Shown here: in pieces, positions 17,131-26,031 of the stretch
Layout of the letters: each line of letters opens with the position of its first letter
How positions within the stretch are numbered: position 1 is the stretch's first letter
Assembly: GCA_913057235.1 (NCBI GenBank)
Contig: CAJXNI010000001.1
Span: 124,001 to 188,000 of the forward strand
DNA length: 64,000 bases
Source: an uncultured Bacteroidota bacterium
Lineage (GTDB): Bacteria > Bacteroidota > Bacteroidia > Flavobacteriales > Schleiferiaceae
Direction of reading: 5' to 3'
Translations under genes and position numbers: made by a program
The notes under the pieces: model-generated
What the model was told of the DNA's origin: nothing
The model's database searches: none
Seen by the model: the letters and a program-made list of their open reading frames with translations, nothing else

Positions 17131-18099
17131 AATCAGATCGGCCAGTCTATTGGCGTAGCCCATCTCATTATCGTACCAGCCCACCACCTTCACCATGTGG
17201 CCCAGGGCCGAGGTTAACTCCTGATCAAAGAGGCAGGAATAAGGGCTGCCAATTACATCTCTTGACACTATGGGGTCTTTGGTATAACCAAGAATCCCTT
17301 TTAATTTACCTACTTCTGAAGCCTTTAAAAAGGCCTCGTTGATGGCTTCTATAGCTACTACTTGACGTACGGAAAAAGTGATGTCTGTCAAGCTGCCATC
17401 TGGCACTGGCACGCGAATACCCGCCCCCCCTATTCTACCTTCTAGGTTAGGAAAAACCTTGGTAATGGCCTTAGCCGCTCCAGTTGTAGTGGGTACAATA
17501 GATTCTGCTGCAGCTCTCCCTCTTCTAAAGTCTTGATGCGGGCCATCTTGCAATTGCTGATCAGTGGTATAACTGTGTACAGTTGTGATGTAGGCATGTT
17601 CAATACCACATAAATCTTCTATTATTTTAACCAAAGGCGCAGCTGAATTGGTAGTACAACTGGCGTTGGATACTACCCGGTCTTGGGCCAGCAAAACATC
17701 ATCATTAATGCCAAGTACTAAGGTTTTGGTGTCATCTTTTGGTGGAGCGGTAAGAATGACCCGTTTAGCTCTCCTAAGGTGCGGAGCCACGGAAGCGGCC
17801 GTACGAAAAAGCCCGGTACTTTCTATAATTATATCCAAGTCTAAAGATTGCCAGGGAAGATCCTCAGGATTTTTATGATGATACAATAAAGTTTTTTGGC
17901 CATTAATGGTCAATTCCTCCCCTTCTACGCTGAGGTTGCCATCAAACAAGCGGTGAGTAGTATCGTACTTTAGAAGGTGGGCCATGTTTTGGGCGCTTGC
18001 CAAATCATTAATAGCTACAAGTTCTACCTCCCGGTGCTGCTGTAGTACTCGTGTTAAACTTCTGCCTATTCGGCCAAAGCCGTTAATTGCGATGCGCAT
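17104..18099 (-). CDS. gap: Glyceraldehyde-3-phosphate dehydrogenase
   Basis: Oxidises glyceraldehyde 3-phosphate with phosphate and NAD in glycolysis. The 331-residue protein begins MRIAINGFGRIGRSLTRVL, has Asp32 in AINDL (which favours NAD over NADP), the catalytic SNASCTTN with Cys148, TTVHSYTTDQ, RGRAAAESIVPTTTGAAKA, GAGIRVPVPDGS and WYDNEMGYANRLADL. The last nine codons overlap the tail of the TlpA gene on the other strand. Some Bacteroidota carry more than one gap gene, so whether this is the main glycolytic copy cannot be told here. Confidence 0.96.
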   Translation of the reverse strand: MRIAINGFGRIGRSLTRVLQQHREVELVAINDLASAQNMAHLLKYDTTHRLFDGNLSVEGEELTINGQKTLLYHHKNPEDLPWQSLDLDIIIESTGLFRTAASVAPHLRRAKRVILTAPPKDDTKTLVLGINDDVLLAQDRVVSNASCTTNSAAPLVKIIEDLCGIEHAYITTVHSYTTDQQLQDGPHQDFRRGRAAAESIVPTTTGAAKAITKVFPNLEGRIGGAGIRVPVPDGSLTDITFSVRQVVAIEAINEAFLKASEVGKLKGILGYTKDPIVSRDVIGSPYSCLFDQELTSALGHMVKVVGWYDNEMGYANRLADLILLIGKNFA

Positions 18100-18162
18100 A
18101 TTAAGGATTTAAATGTTCAATGGATTTCTGAATAGAAGCCGCTTAAACGATGTTCCAATGAA

Positions 18163-18187
18163 AAGGGCCGCCCAGTAGGCAGCCCTT
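18163..18187 (-). terminator. Hairpin terminator after the BNR-repeat gene
   Basis: Stem AAGGGC-c-GCC with GGC-a-GCCCTT around a five-base loop. On the minus strand it is followed by a short T run (TTTT) and lies about 25 bases past the stop of the large secreted protein. The T tract is weak, so termination may be partial. Confidence 0.6.
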
Positions 18188-18212
18188 CAAAAAAGCGACA
18201 ATCTTAATTAAA

Positions 18213-21200
18213 TTAGCGTGTCACCACTAGTTTACCAGTGGTAGTGGTACTCCCTTGCGTAAGAGTCACCAAATAATTACCAGCCTTTAAATCTGCAATA
18301 TTCAAGGTAACTTTTTTCGTTCCCTGAGGAACCGCTTTAAGGTTTACTGTTTTTAACAGCTTTCCGCTAAAGTCGCGTACACTAATTTTAAGATCGGTAC
18401 GATTGTTTAAGTCAACTTCTAAATTAACTTCATTTACAGCAGGGTTGGGGTAAAGACCTAAAGCCTTGGCATTGCTTACACTAGTCTCTACCAATTCATT
18501 TTCATCTGCGCCCACGTAATCTGCCGTAGTATTGGTTTTGAATATTCCTCTACCGTGGGTACCTGCAAAAATAGCTCCCTCAAAATCTTGGTTAGTCACT
18601 AAATCATAACGTATCGTTCTGGTTTGAACCAAATCAAATACTGGAACATTCGGAAAACCGGTACTTTCATTATTCCAGGTAACCGTGGGAGCATCAATAT
18701 TATCTGTGGCTAGTATGCCATACTCCGTTCCTAGTATTACCTGCCCTTTACTGGGATCATTATAATTGAAAACAGCATCGTACACAGGGAATGGAGGTAA
18801 ATTAGCAGTTACATTTTCAAACAGAGCATTACCTAAATTAGGAGAAGTACCTCGGTCTGTGTAAAACACGTAGTCTTGGTTACCATAATTACCCAAACCA
18901 ATGATAATCCGATCGTTATCCTCAGGGTCAAAAGCTAAAGCGGTAATGGTTCTTCCACTTGCGTTAAAAATAACCTTTTCTTCAATTACCGAATTGCTGG
19001 GTGTAGGGGGATTAGTCGCGTAGCTGTCGTCTATATCCGCTGTTTCAAAACTACGGGCTTGGTCTAAATTACTGAATCTCCACACTCTGTTAAAGTTGGT
19101 CGCTACCAATAGAATATCCCCGTCTCCACTAAAGGCCATAGTTTCAGGACGCTCATTGTTGGCCAACTCGCCAATATGCCACCATTCAGGAGCAGCATTC
19201 TTGTTGCTTACTAAGTCCCTAGTCATCCATACACCTCCTTGCTTGTTGTTAGGCTGGCTGGGAATATCATAAGCTGTTAAACCCACGGCAAATAAGTTTT
19301 GCACTGGATCTTGAATTTTAGCCGTTTCTCCAGGGTTCAAGCCATTGAAAAGAGTGTCTGTAATAGTAATCCCTTCGGTTAAACTTTCCAAGCGGATGAT
19401 CGCACCTGCATCATAACGAGTAGCGGCTTGAATTCGGATTTCAAAGTTGGTAGGCGTATTAAACGATACATTAAAAGTACCTGCATTGGCATCAAAAGTA
19501 CCGCTTCCATCCCCTGAAAGATTGCCGCTAGCATCTGAGACTACTGTGTCAGATCCGGCAATAATCACAAAGCTCTCAGGAACAAATTTTGTAGACTGTT
19601 GAGGCTTGGTAAAAGAACCTGTGTAGTCAGTTCCTCCATTACCAAAACCAATGCTTGAATTAATGGTATCTGCCCTTAAAGCAAGTGAGTCCGTACTGCT
19701 GCGGTCTACCAATTCTTCATGCATAACAAAAGGAGTAACAAAATCTGCGAAAGCAGCACTTTGGCCTATTTCAGGAGCTCTGTTACCCCGAACACGTGGA
19801 GTAAAGAAGCGCGCAAAATTGTCACCATTATCAGTGGTGCGCACCACATTACCATACTGAGAGGCAATCACCCAAACACTAGGGTCTAAATGTGACACTG
19901 AGGCCACACCCCCATCACCGCTATTAAAGATAGTACCTGATTTTGCCAGCGGTCCGTTCGGGTCTACTTTAATGTTACTGTTATCTTGAGTTCCTCCAAT
20001 GGCTGCACCGTCTAGGAACACGTCTATTCCGTAATATTGAATGGTAGCGTAGCCCTTATTCTCCATGGAGAAAGTAAAGCCGTTATCAGTAGATTTAAAC
20101 AAACCACCATCATTACAAATAAAAATTGTGTTCAAATTAGTTGGGTGGAAGGTGATAAAGTGATTATCAGCATGAACATAAAAGGACGTACTGAAGCGTG
20201 ATAAAGTAGATATCTGGAACCAACCTGATCCTTGAGAATACTCCCAAAGCTCTACACCACCCACAACTAAACGATCTTTGTCTTTAGGGTCAACCGCTAA
20301 AGCATTATTGAACCCTCCTTGATTTCTATGAGGATTTAATAATTGGTTTCGGGTACCAATGACAGTCCATGAACTACCACCATCTGTACTCTTGTAAGCT
20401 GCGTTAAAACGATTAAACTCGTCTACCGATACCACATATAAATAGTTTTCATCCTGTGGGGCTACGGCTAAGCGCATTCTATTGTTATTTCTAGGTAGGC
20501 CAGTAGTGCCAGTGGAGTTGTTTGAAATTTCAGTTACGGTCTGACCTTGATCAGTGACTTTGTACATGCGATCCAATTGTTTGGCGTACACAACACCGGA
20601 AGGTGAAATGGTCATGTCCACACAGGCTGCTGAACCAGAAATTGGACTGCTCCAATTCTCGCCTCCATCGCTGGAAACTCTTAAACCACCATTAGTGGCA
20701 GCATAAATTAATTGCGGATCATTGGGGTCTACCTCTAACTTTCCTACGGCTGTCCAAACGCCAGGACCATTGTCAGCGGGCTGGGTGCTCGGGATCTGAG
20801 TAAACGTGGCACCTCCATCAGTAGATTTGTAGATACCATTACCTAGCATTCCGCCACTACCACGACCTCCGGCAAAATAATAAAGATTTTCACCGGTCCC
20901 GGCATAAATAGTGCCATCAGACCCTTGTGCCAAAGATGAAATGGCCAAGTTCGAAAGCTTGTCATCCACCTCATTCCAACTGCGTCCGCCATTGACACTT
21001 TTATAAATGCCGCCCGATACGGAGCCCATAAACATAATATTAGGATTGTCTTTATCGAAAATTAATGAACGGGTACGACCGCCCAAGTCAGTAGGACCAA
21101 ACTCTTCCCACTGCAGACCTAAAGCGGAATTTTTGTTTAAGGGAAGCTCGGCAAGAGCCTTTTCGGCTGCTTTTACATCGGCTAACTCAATTTTTCCAGT

Positions 21201-21395
21201 CTCTTGATTGGCTCTTCTTCTTAGTAAATATTCCGCTGAGCCTTTAGCAGAAGTAGATTTCTCTTCTTGTACACGAGGTTGATAGTATTCTTTTTCATTA
21301 GCGGTACCTCCATACCAAGCAATTGCTCCAACCATCATTAGGCCGCTAACTGTTGCAAATAATAATCCTCTTTTCATGCTTATTGCGATTTTCAT
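18213..21395 (-). CDS. Large secreted BNR/sortilin-like beta-propeller protein with T9SS sorting domain
   Basis: A 1060-residue extracellular protein. An N-terminal signal (KRGLLFATVSGLMMVGAIAWYGG) is followed by about 450 residues of BNR/sortilin-type propeller repeats: the phrase S-x-D-x-G-x-x-W/F recurs (SVNGGRSWNE, STDGGATFTQI, SSDGGENWSS, STDGGSSWTV, STDNGFTFS, TTDNGDNFA). A less regular region follows, then a final propeller part. The last ~80 residues are a type IX secretion sorting domain (ALGLYPNPAVNEVNLEV to the end, LVVTR). Likely exported and anchored at the cell surface; ligand or enzyme activity unknown. ATG at 21377 is an alternative start. Confidence 0.9.
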   Translation of the reverse strand: MKIAISMKRGLLFATVSGLMMVGAIAWYGGTANEKEYYQPRVQEEKSTSAKGSAEYLLRRRANQETGKIELADVKAAEKALAELPLNKNSALGLQWEEFGPTDLGGRTRSLIFDKDNPNIMFMGSVSGGIYKSVNGGRSWNEVDDKLSNLAISSLAQGSDGTIYAGTGENLYYFAGGRGSGGMLGNGIYKSTDGGATFTQIPSTQPADNGPGVWTAVGKLEVDPNDPQLIYAATNGGLRVSSDGGENWSSPISGSAACVDMTISPSGVVYAKQLDRMYKVTDQGQTVTEISNNSTGTTGLPRNNNRMRLAVAPQDENYLYVVSVDEFNRFNAAYKSTDGGSSWTVIGTRNQLLNPHRNQGGFNNALAVDPKDKDRLVVGGVELWEYSQGSGWFQISTLSRFSTSFYVHADNHFITFHPTNLNTIFICNDGGLFKSTDNGFTFSMENKGYATIQYYGIDVFLDGAAIGGTQDNSNIKVDPNGPLAKSGTIFNSGDGGVASVSHLDPSVWVIASQYGNVVRTTDNGDNFARFFTPRVRGNRAPEIGQSAAFADFVTPFVMHEELVDRSSTDSLALRADTINSSIGFGNGGTDYTGSFTKPQQSTKFVPESFVIIAGSDTVVSDASGNLSGDGSGTFDANAGTFNVSFNTPTNFEIRIQAATRYDAGAIIRLESLTEGITITDTLFNGLNPGETAKIQDPVQNLFAVGLTAYDIPSQPNNKQGGVWMTRDLVSNKNAAPEWWHIGELANNERPETMAFSGDGDILLVATNFNRVWRFSNLDQARSFETADIDDSYATNPPTPSNSVIEEKVIFNASGRTITALAFDPEDNDRIIIGLGNYGNQDYVFYTDRGTSPNLGNALFENVTANLPPFPVYDAVFNYNDPSKGQVILGTEYGILATDNIDAPTVTWNNESTGFPNVPVFDLVQTRTIRYDLVTNQDFEGAIFAGTHGRGIFKTNTTADYVGADENELVETSVSNAKALGLYPNPAVNEVNLEVDLNNRTDLKISVRDFSGKLLKTVNLKAVPQGTKKVTLNIADLKAGNYLVTLTQGSTTTTGKLVVTR

Positions 21396-21411
21396 TTAAT
21401 AGCTAACGCTA

Positions 21412-21419
21412 CAAATATA
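21412..21419 (-). promoter_or_regulatory. Bacteroidota -7 box (TATATTTG) for the BNR protein gene
   Basis: Perfect TAnnTTTG on the minus strand, about 17 bases before the ATG at 21395. No clear -33 element lies at the expected distance, so support rests on the -7 box and its position between lipA and the BNR gene. Confidence 0.5.
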
Positions 21420-21442
21420 GTTTACAAATTTTTTACTCTTAC

Positions 21443-22330
21443 TTAAAACAGGTGTTTTTCGGCATGGTAGGAAGAACGAACCAATGGACCACTCTCTACA
21501 TACCTAAAACCCATGTTATAACCTATTTCTTTGTACTTCTCAAATTGCTGGGGCTCTACAAATTCCTGCACCGGAAGATGTGTAGGGGTAGGTTGCAGAT
21601 ATTGCCCCAACGTTACAATGTCTACTTTGGATTTACGCAAATCTTCAAGGGTTTGGATTACTTCCTCTTCCTTTTCTCCTAAACCCAGCATAATGCCTGA
21701 CTTAGTGCGTTTTAACCCTTGCTTTTTCAGGTACTTAAGAACCGCTAGACTTCGATCATACTGGGCTTGAATGCGCACCTTTCGTGTTAATCTGCGCACC
21801 GTTTCCATGTTGTGACTTACAATTTCGGGGGCAACCCGAATAATACGATCTACGTTATGCCATTCACCTTTAAAATCAGGAATTAAGGTTTCCAACGTTG
21901 TTTCGGGGCTCATCCTGCGCACCGCCTTTACCGTTTCGGCCCAAATAATGGAACCCCCATCCTTCAAGTCATCCCTATCAACAGAGGTGATTACGCAATG
22001 TTTTACATCCATCAATTTGACAGAGCGTGCCACCCGTTCAGGTTCATCCCATTCTACCGAATCTGGTTTACCCGTAGCCACTGCACAAAAGCCGCAACTG
22101 CGGGTACAAGTATTTCCTAAAATCATAAAAGTGGCGGTGCCGGCTCCCCAGCATTCTCCCATATTGGGACAATTACCGCTCTGGCAGATGGTGTGTAAAT
22201 CATAGCTACTCACCAACTTTCGCACGCTCTTATACTTTTGGCCGGTGGGTAACTTTACCCTTAGCCAACGAGGCTTACCTCTAGTTACTTTTTTCTCTGT
22301 TGCCTCAGTCATCACTACTCCTTCGCTCAT
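21443..22330 (-). CDS. lipA: Lipoyl synthase
   Basis: Radical SAM enzyme that inserts two sulfurs into protein-bound octanoyl groups to make lipoate. With ATG at 22330 (295 residues), the auxiliary cluster cysteines are C49, C54 and C60 ([13 protein letters not shown]) and the radical SAM cluster is C75, C79, C82 (CTRSCGFC). The C-terminal RSSYHAE supplies the serine ligand of the auxiliary cluster. A TTG at 22357 would extend the protein and overlap the upstream gene by 20 bases; the ATG gives a normal N-terminus and avoids that. lipB is not nearby. Confidence 0.96.
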   Translation of the reverse strand: MSEGVVMTEATEKKVTRGKPRWLRVKLPTGQKYKSVRKLVSSYDLHTICQSGNCPNMGECWGAGTATFMILGNTCTRSCGFCAVATGKPDSVEWDEPERVARSVKLMDVKHCVITSVDRDDLKDGGSIIWAETVKAVRRMSPETTLETLIPDFKGEWHNVDRIIRVAPEIVSHNMETVRRLTRKVRIQAQYDRSLAVLKYLKKQGLKRTKSGIMLGLGEKEEEVIQTLEDLRKSKVDIVTLGQYLQPTPTHLPVQEFVEPQQFEKYKEIGYNMGFRYVESGPLVRSSYHAEKHLF

Positions 22331-22337
22331 TTCTCTT

Positions 22338-23096
22338 CTAATTCTTCTTGTAGCCAAAATTAACTGCTAGATACATTTGAAAAAAACCACTCCAATTAAT
22401 ATTCTCATCCTCTTCATAAAAAATAGGAATGTCTGAAAAAAAGTAGTCATAAATTATACCAGCCTCTACCGATGTTATTTTTTTATCCAATAACTGATAG
22501 TCAAATTCTAAGCCTCCCTTCAAATAAATCCCAGGTCTCGGTTTTATTTCGTCCATTCCCACAAAAAAATTGGCTTCGCCATTGATGTTGCTAAATTGCG
22601 TGGTACCATCATAACGCTCAGTAGATATGCGAATACTGGAACCATCATCTGTAAAGCGTTGTACCTGCAAATAAATGGGTTTTAACAAGCCCAAAGAAAG
22701 GCCACCACTAGTCAACCATGAGATGGACACTGAACCTTTATCTGTTTTATCGTATAAAATGCTATGGTGTATGTACCCAGTTCTTAATGTGTAAAATGAA
22801 TTGATCCGACCCAGGACAAAACCTCGGGCATTTACCGTAGATTCATTGGAGGATATGACTTCTTTAGGGTGCCGCAGCTTGGCAAAATCAATTTCTAATC
22901 CTCGGGCGGTATAACCATCTACGTACTTTAAGTAACGCCCGTTAATGGAATAACCTCTACTGTGAAATATGAGGCCAAAGGTGTATGCTCTATCGTACAC
23001 TTGTCTTTTAAAGTCTGCATCAGTGGTTAGCTGTGCCTGAGCCACCGTGGTGGTAAGCAACAAAAAAAATAACCCTTTACTGACTTTTTTAATCAT
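22338..23096 (-). CDS. Probable outer-membrane beta-barrel protein, unknown function
   Basis: 252 residues with a signal peptide ([16 protein letters not shown]) and a body of alternating hydrophobic and polar strands rich in aromatic residues (YAFGLIF-like [46 protein letters not shown]). The pattern suggests a transport-less small barrel, but the C-terminal residue is not aromatic. It sits between ytxJ (8-base overlap) and lipA (8-base gap), probably in one transcript with them. I do not recognise a specific family. Confidence 0.78.
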   Translation of the reverse strand: MIKKVSKGLFFLLLTTTVAQAQLTTDADFKRQVYDRAYTFGLIFHSRGYSINGRYLKYVDGYTARGLEIDFAKLRHPKEVISSNESTVNARGFVLGRINSFYTLRTGYIHHSILYDKTDKGSVSISWLTSGGLSLGLLKPIYLQVQRFTDDGSSIRISTERYDGTTQFSNINGEANFFVGMDEIKPRPGIYLKGGLEFDYQLLDKKITSVEAGIIYDYFFSDIPIFYEEDENINWSGFFQMYLAVNFGYKKN

Positions 23097-23430
23097 GAAT
23101 GCTTTCTACAAGAGCTTCTTGAGTTATGCCATTATGGCTGGCGTGAAAGGGACACAGCCCATTACTTATGCGCAATATTTGAGGAGATTCGTGATCTACT
23201 GCAAAAGTCTCACTCACCGCATTAGACACTTCTCGATAACTTAGAACATCTAAGTAGAAAACGGTTGCCTGCTCAAGTTGTTTTTCAGAACTTTTTTTTA
23301 GTCTACCATACGCCATGGTGCTAATAGGGCAACGGGTACTGTGCTTAAAAATAAAAAGAGGGCGCTGCTGATAGGAGGCCTCTTTAATATCTTGAATTTG
23401 CGCTATAGTGTTTAATTGAGACCAAACCAT
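23089..23430 (-). CDS. ytxJ: YtxJ-type bacilliredoxin (bacillithiol system)
   Basis: A 113-residue monothiol redox protein. The motif FKHSTRCPIS in the first third, with a single active Cys, is the recognisable YtxJ signature. FYLDVLSYREVSNAVSETFAVDHESPQ and a cis-Pro-like SPQIL follow as in thioredoxin-fold relatives. Its presence suggests that the organism makes bacillithiol, a low-molecular-weight thiol known from Firmicutes and some Bacteroidota. It starts directly after a 40-residue lipoprotein gene (23431-23553), and the two stop/start codons are adjacent. Confidence 0.87.
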   Translation of the reverse strand: MVWSQLNTIAQIQDIKEASYQQRPLFIFKHSTRCPISTMAYGRLKKSSEKQLEQATVFYLDVLSYREVSNAVSETFAVDHESPQILRISNGLCPFHASHNGITQEALVESIHD

Positions 23431-23553
23431 TTAAGCCTTAACTTCTTGGGGCGACTCTAAGCTGGTGTATGCCGGACATTTTTCTGCACCACCGCATGAT
23501 TGCAGCGCCATACCCGCTGCTAGAATTAGTACTATTGCTAAAATCTTTTTCAT
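23431..23553 (-). CDS. 40-residue lipoprotein
   Basis: A short frame on the minus strand, ATG at 23553 and TAA at 23431-23433. The product begins MKKILAIVLILAAGMALQSC, a complete lipoprotein signal with lipobox LQSC at about residues 17-20. The mature part is only about 20 residues (GGAEKCPAYTSLESPQEV and two more). The CPAY motif recurs, as I recall, in tiny Bacteroidota lipoproteins. The stop codon touches the ytxJ start, so the two are co-translated. Function unknown; a thiol-linked role is possible given the second Cys and its neighbour. Confidence 0.72.
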   Translation of the reverse strand: MKKILAIVLILAAGMALQSCGGAEKCPAYTSLESPQEVKA

Positions 23554-23672
23554 AATTGTTAGGAAAATAAAAGGTTCTTACTCCTCAATTGTCAAAATTA
23601 GCAATTAAACCGTAAAAGCCCGTTTAGGATTATATAACCAAAGTTTATCTCTTTTAGTATCCCTTACACGCT

Positions 23673-24344
23673 ATGGTTCAAGTGAAAATAGAAGACAGTT
23701 GGAAAGAGGCGCTCAAGAATGAATTTAGTGAGCCCTATTTCCAAAAACTCACGCAGTTTGTGAAACAAGAAAAGTTACAACGGACTATTTATCCGCCTGG
23801 CGCAGATATTTTCAGAGCGTTCAACAGCACTCCTTTCTCAACAGTAAAAGTGGTGCTCATTGGACAAGATCCCTACCATGGCCCGGGGCAGGCCCATGGG
23901 CTTTCATTTTCGGTACCACGGGGAGTGCCCTTACCGCCTTCCCTTCGGAATATTTATAAAGAATTACATGCTGACTTAGGCTTAGATCTACCTGTACATG
24001 GCGATTTATCCAGCTGGACTGCACAGGGGGTACTGCTGTTAAATGCGGTGCTTACCGTAGAACACAAGAAACCAGGTAGCCACCAAAATAGAGGCTGGGA
24101 AAAATTTACCAATGCAGCCATTCAGGCCCTGCAAGCGCGGCCTGGGCTGGTGTATTTTTTATGGGGTAAGTATGCCCAGGCCAAAAAAGAATTCATAAAT
24201 ACTACTAAAAACCTGGTGATAGAAAGCGCCCACCCCTCTCCTTTTTCTGCACACCGCGGTTTTTTTGGAAGTAAACCCTTTTCAAAAGCCAACGCGTATC
24301 TTATTGAACACGGTAAAGAGCCTATTCAGTGGCAGATTCAATAA
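23673..24344 (+). CDS. ung: Uracil-DNA glycosylase
   Basis: Family 1 uracil-DNA glycosylase, which removes uracil from DNA to start base excision repair. The water-activating loop GQDPYHGPGQAHGL puts the catalytic Asp at residue 66. LLLNAVLTVEHKKPGSHQNRGWE and the minor-groove loop HPSPFSAHRGFFG are present. 223 residues is the normal length. Its end overlaps the next gene by 16 bases. Confidence 0.97.
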   Translation: MVQVKIEDSWKEALKNEFSEPYFQKLTQFVKQEKLQRTIYPPGADIFRAFNSTPFSTVKVVLIGQDPYHGPGQAHGLSFSVPRGVPLPPSLRNIYKELHADLGLDLPVHGDLSSWTAQGVLLLNAVLTVEHKKPGSHQNRGWEKFTNAAIQALQARPGLVYFLWGKYAQAKKEFINTTKNLVIESAHPSPFSAHRGFFGSKPFSKANAYLIEHGKEPIQWQIQ

Positions 24345-26011
24345 AACTTATTTTAGTTCTATTAATAACCAGCAGTTTATCGGCTCAAAAGCCAAAAATA
24401 TATTGGCTGGAGCCGAAACCTGCGGTGGAAATACAAGAAAGTGCGCAAAACTATTTAAAGCAATTAGCAGACAGCCTTAGTTATAAGCTATGGAGCAACA
24501 AGCTTCAGACACACTTACAGAACAAAGGCTACTGGTTCAGTAAGGTAGCTTTAGATAAAAAGGACTCACTTCTGGTTTCTGTACAAGCGGGCACCTTTCT
24601 TGAATTGGGCCAAATGGAGATTCAGATTAAAGACAGTCTGCAAACTCCCAAACCTCTGGTAAATTATAATCATCCGGCTTTAAGCCGAAAAAACCTCAAT
24701 GACCAAATCAATTACTACCTCAACTTTTATGAAGAAAATGGCTATCCCTTTGCAGAGGCCAGGCTGGAAGAATATTTTTGGAAGCAAAACACGCTTACCG
24801 GTCGTGTACAAATAGAGCCTGGACCCCGCATCACCTGGGACAGCGTGGCCATTAAAGGCTTTGACAATTTTACCGAGGCTACTTTGCGATATGAGCTTGG
24901 ATTTTACCAAGGGCGCCCTTATCAAGAGTCGTATCTCAAAAAACTGAAAGAATACGCGCAGCAGATAGAATATCTCAGTTTCACCCGCCCACCGGCCGTA
25001 GCCTTTTTTGAGAATAAAACCACCCTCTTTTTATACACCCAAGAGCAGAAGGGTAATCAGATTGATGGTGTGGTGGGCCTAAATACCCAAGAAAATGGTG
25101 AAACCACCTTCAATGGTGATTTTCAATTGCGCCTTTTGAACATTTTTAAAAAGGGGGAAGACCTCCAACTTCGTTGGCGCAGACCCGATGCCAGTATTCA
25201 AGAACTTCAACTAGGCCTAATTTGGCCCTTTCTCTTTAAATCTCCGTTGTGGCTCAACACCAACTTTGAGCTTTTTAGGCAAGACAGCTCTTTTGTAAAC
25301 ACCAATTTTAATGGCTTATTGAAATATAGAGTGGCCCGGCAGAGCTTTATTTCTGGCGGGGTAAACTACCGCAGCTCTAATGCCTTGCAAAATACCGATG
25401 GCCCCACCACCAATACCGGTAATTTCACCAACCTGAATTCCTTTAGCACTATTACCTACTTATTGGGTACCGAGATTAACCGGCTAAACCGGGCCTTGGT
25501 GCCTTACAGCGGTTACCGCATTGAAGCCTTTGCCAAATCCGGCCAACGCAGCACCGACCAAAACGAACAGAACCAATTAGGCTGGCTATTTAATACCGAG
25601 TGGCTTTGGCCCTTTTACGGAAATATGGTGGCCAAAGTTGGCTTTAACTCCCAGGGTCTCATCGGTGAAAACCTATTTGAAAATGAATTATTTCGCTTGG
25701 GCGGATTACGCAGTCTACGCGGATTCAATGAGCAGAGTATTTTTAGCTCAGGCTTTGCCATAGGTACCTTAGAGTACCGCTACCGCATAGGAGAATATGA
25801 CTACCTTACCCTTTTTACAGACTTGGCCTATACCACTAAAAATGTAGGTGAGAGCTCTGAAACTAATTGGCTAAATGGTGTAGGAACCGGCATTAACTTT
25901 AGAACTAAGGGCGGTATTTTCTCCTTGTTTTTAGCAGTAGGTCATGATCAAAACAGCAATTTTGATTTCAGGACTACCAAAGTCCACTTTGGCTACGTGA
26001 ATCAGTTTTAA
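24329..26011 (+). CDS. BamA/TamA-family outer-membrane protein
   Basis: A 560-residue Omp85-like protein. A GTG start is followed by a signal peptide (SIKLILVLLITSSLSAQ). One or two POTRA-like domains lie in the first half (YLNFYEENGYPFAEARLEE; VAIKGFDNFTEATLRYELGF). The C-terminal half is a 16-strand-type barrel with the substrate motif region FRLGGLRSLRGFNEQ (the conserved L6 RGF) and ends VHFGYVNQF with a terminal Phe. It could insert outer-membrane proteins or export a partner across the outer membrane. The neighbours (ung, a GWxTD lipoprotein) give no clear partner. Confidence 0.88.
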   Translation: MADSIKLILVLLITSSLSAQKPKIYWLEPKPAVEIQESAQNYLKQLADSLSYKLWSNKLQTHLQNKGYWFSKVALDKKDSLLVSVQAGTFLELGQMEIQIKDSLQTPKPLVNYNHPALSRKNLNDQINYYLNFYEENGYPFAEARLEEYFWKQNTLTGRVQIEPGPRITWDSVAIKGFDNFTEATLRYELGFYQGRPYQESYLKKLKEYAQQIEYLSFTRPPAVAFFENKTTLFLYTQEQKGNQIDGVVGLNTQENGETTFNGDFQLRLLNIFKKGEDLQLRWRRPDASIQELQLGLIWPFLFKSPLWLNTNFELFRQDSSFVNTNFNGLLKYRVARQSFISGGVNYRSSNALQNTDGPTTNTGNFTNLNSFSTITYLLGTEINRLNRALVPYSGYRIEAFAKSGQRSTDQNEQNQLGWLFNTEWLWPFYGNMVAKVGFNSQGLIGENLFENELFRLGGLRSLRGFNEQSIFSSGFAIGTLEYRYRIGEYDYLTLFTDLAYTTKNVGESSETNWLNGVGTGINFRTKGGIFSLFLAVGHDQNSNFDFRTTKVHFGYVNQF

Positions 26012-26017
26012 ACTCCT

Positions 26018-26025
26018 TAATTTTG
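26018..26025 (+). promoter_or_regulatory. Bacteroidota -7 box (TAATTTTG) before the GWxTD gene
   Basis: Perfect TAnnTTTG. Transcription would begin close to 26032, which makes the TTG at 26023 unlikely as a start codon. The nearest TTTG upstream (25988) is too far for a standard -33 element. Confidence 0.4.
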
Positions 26026-26031
26026 AACCTT

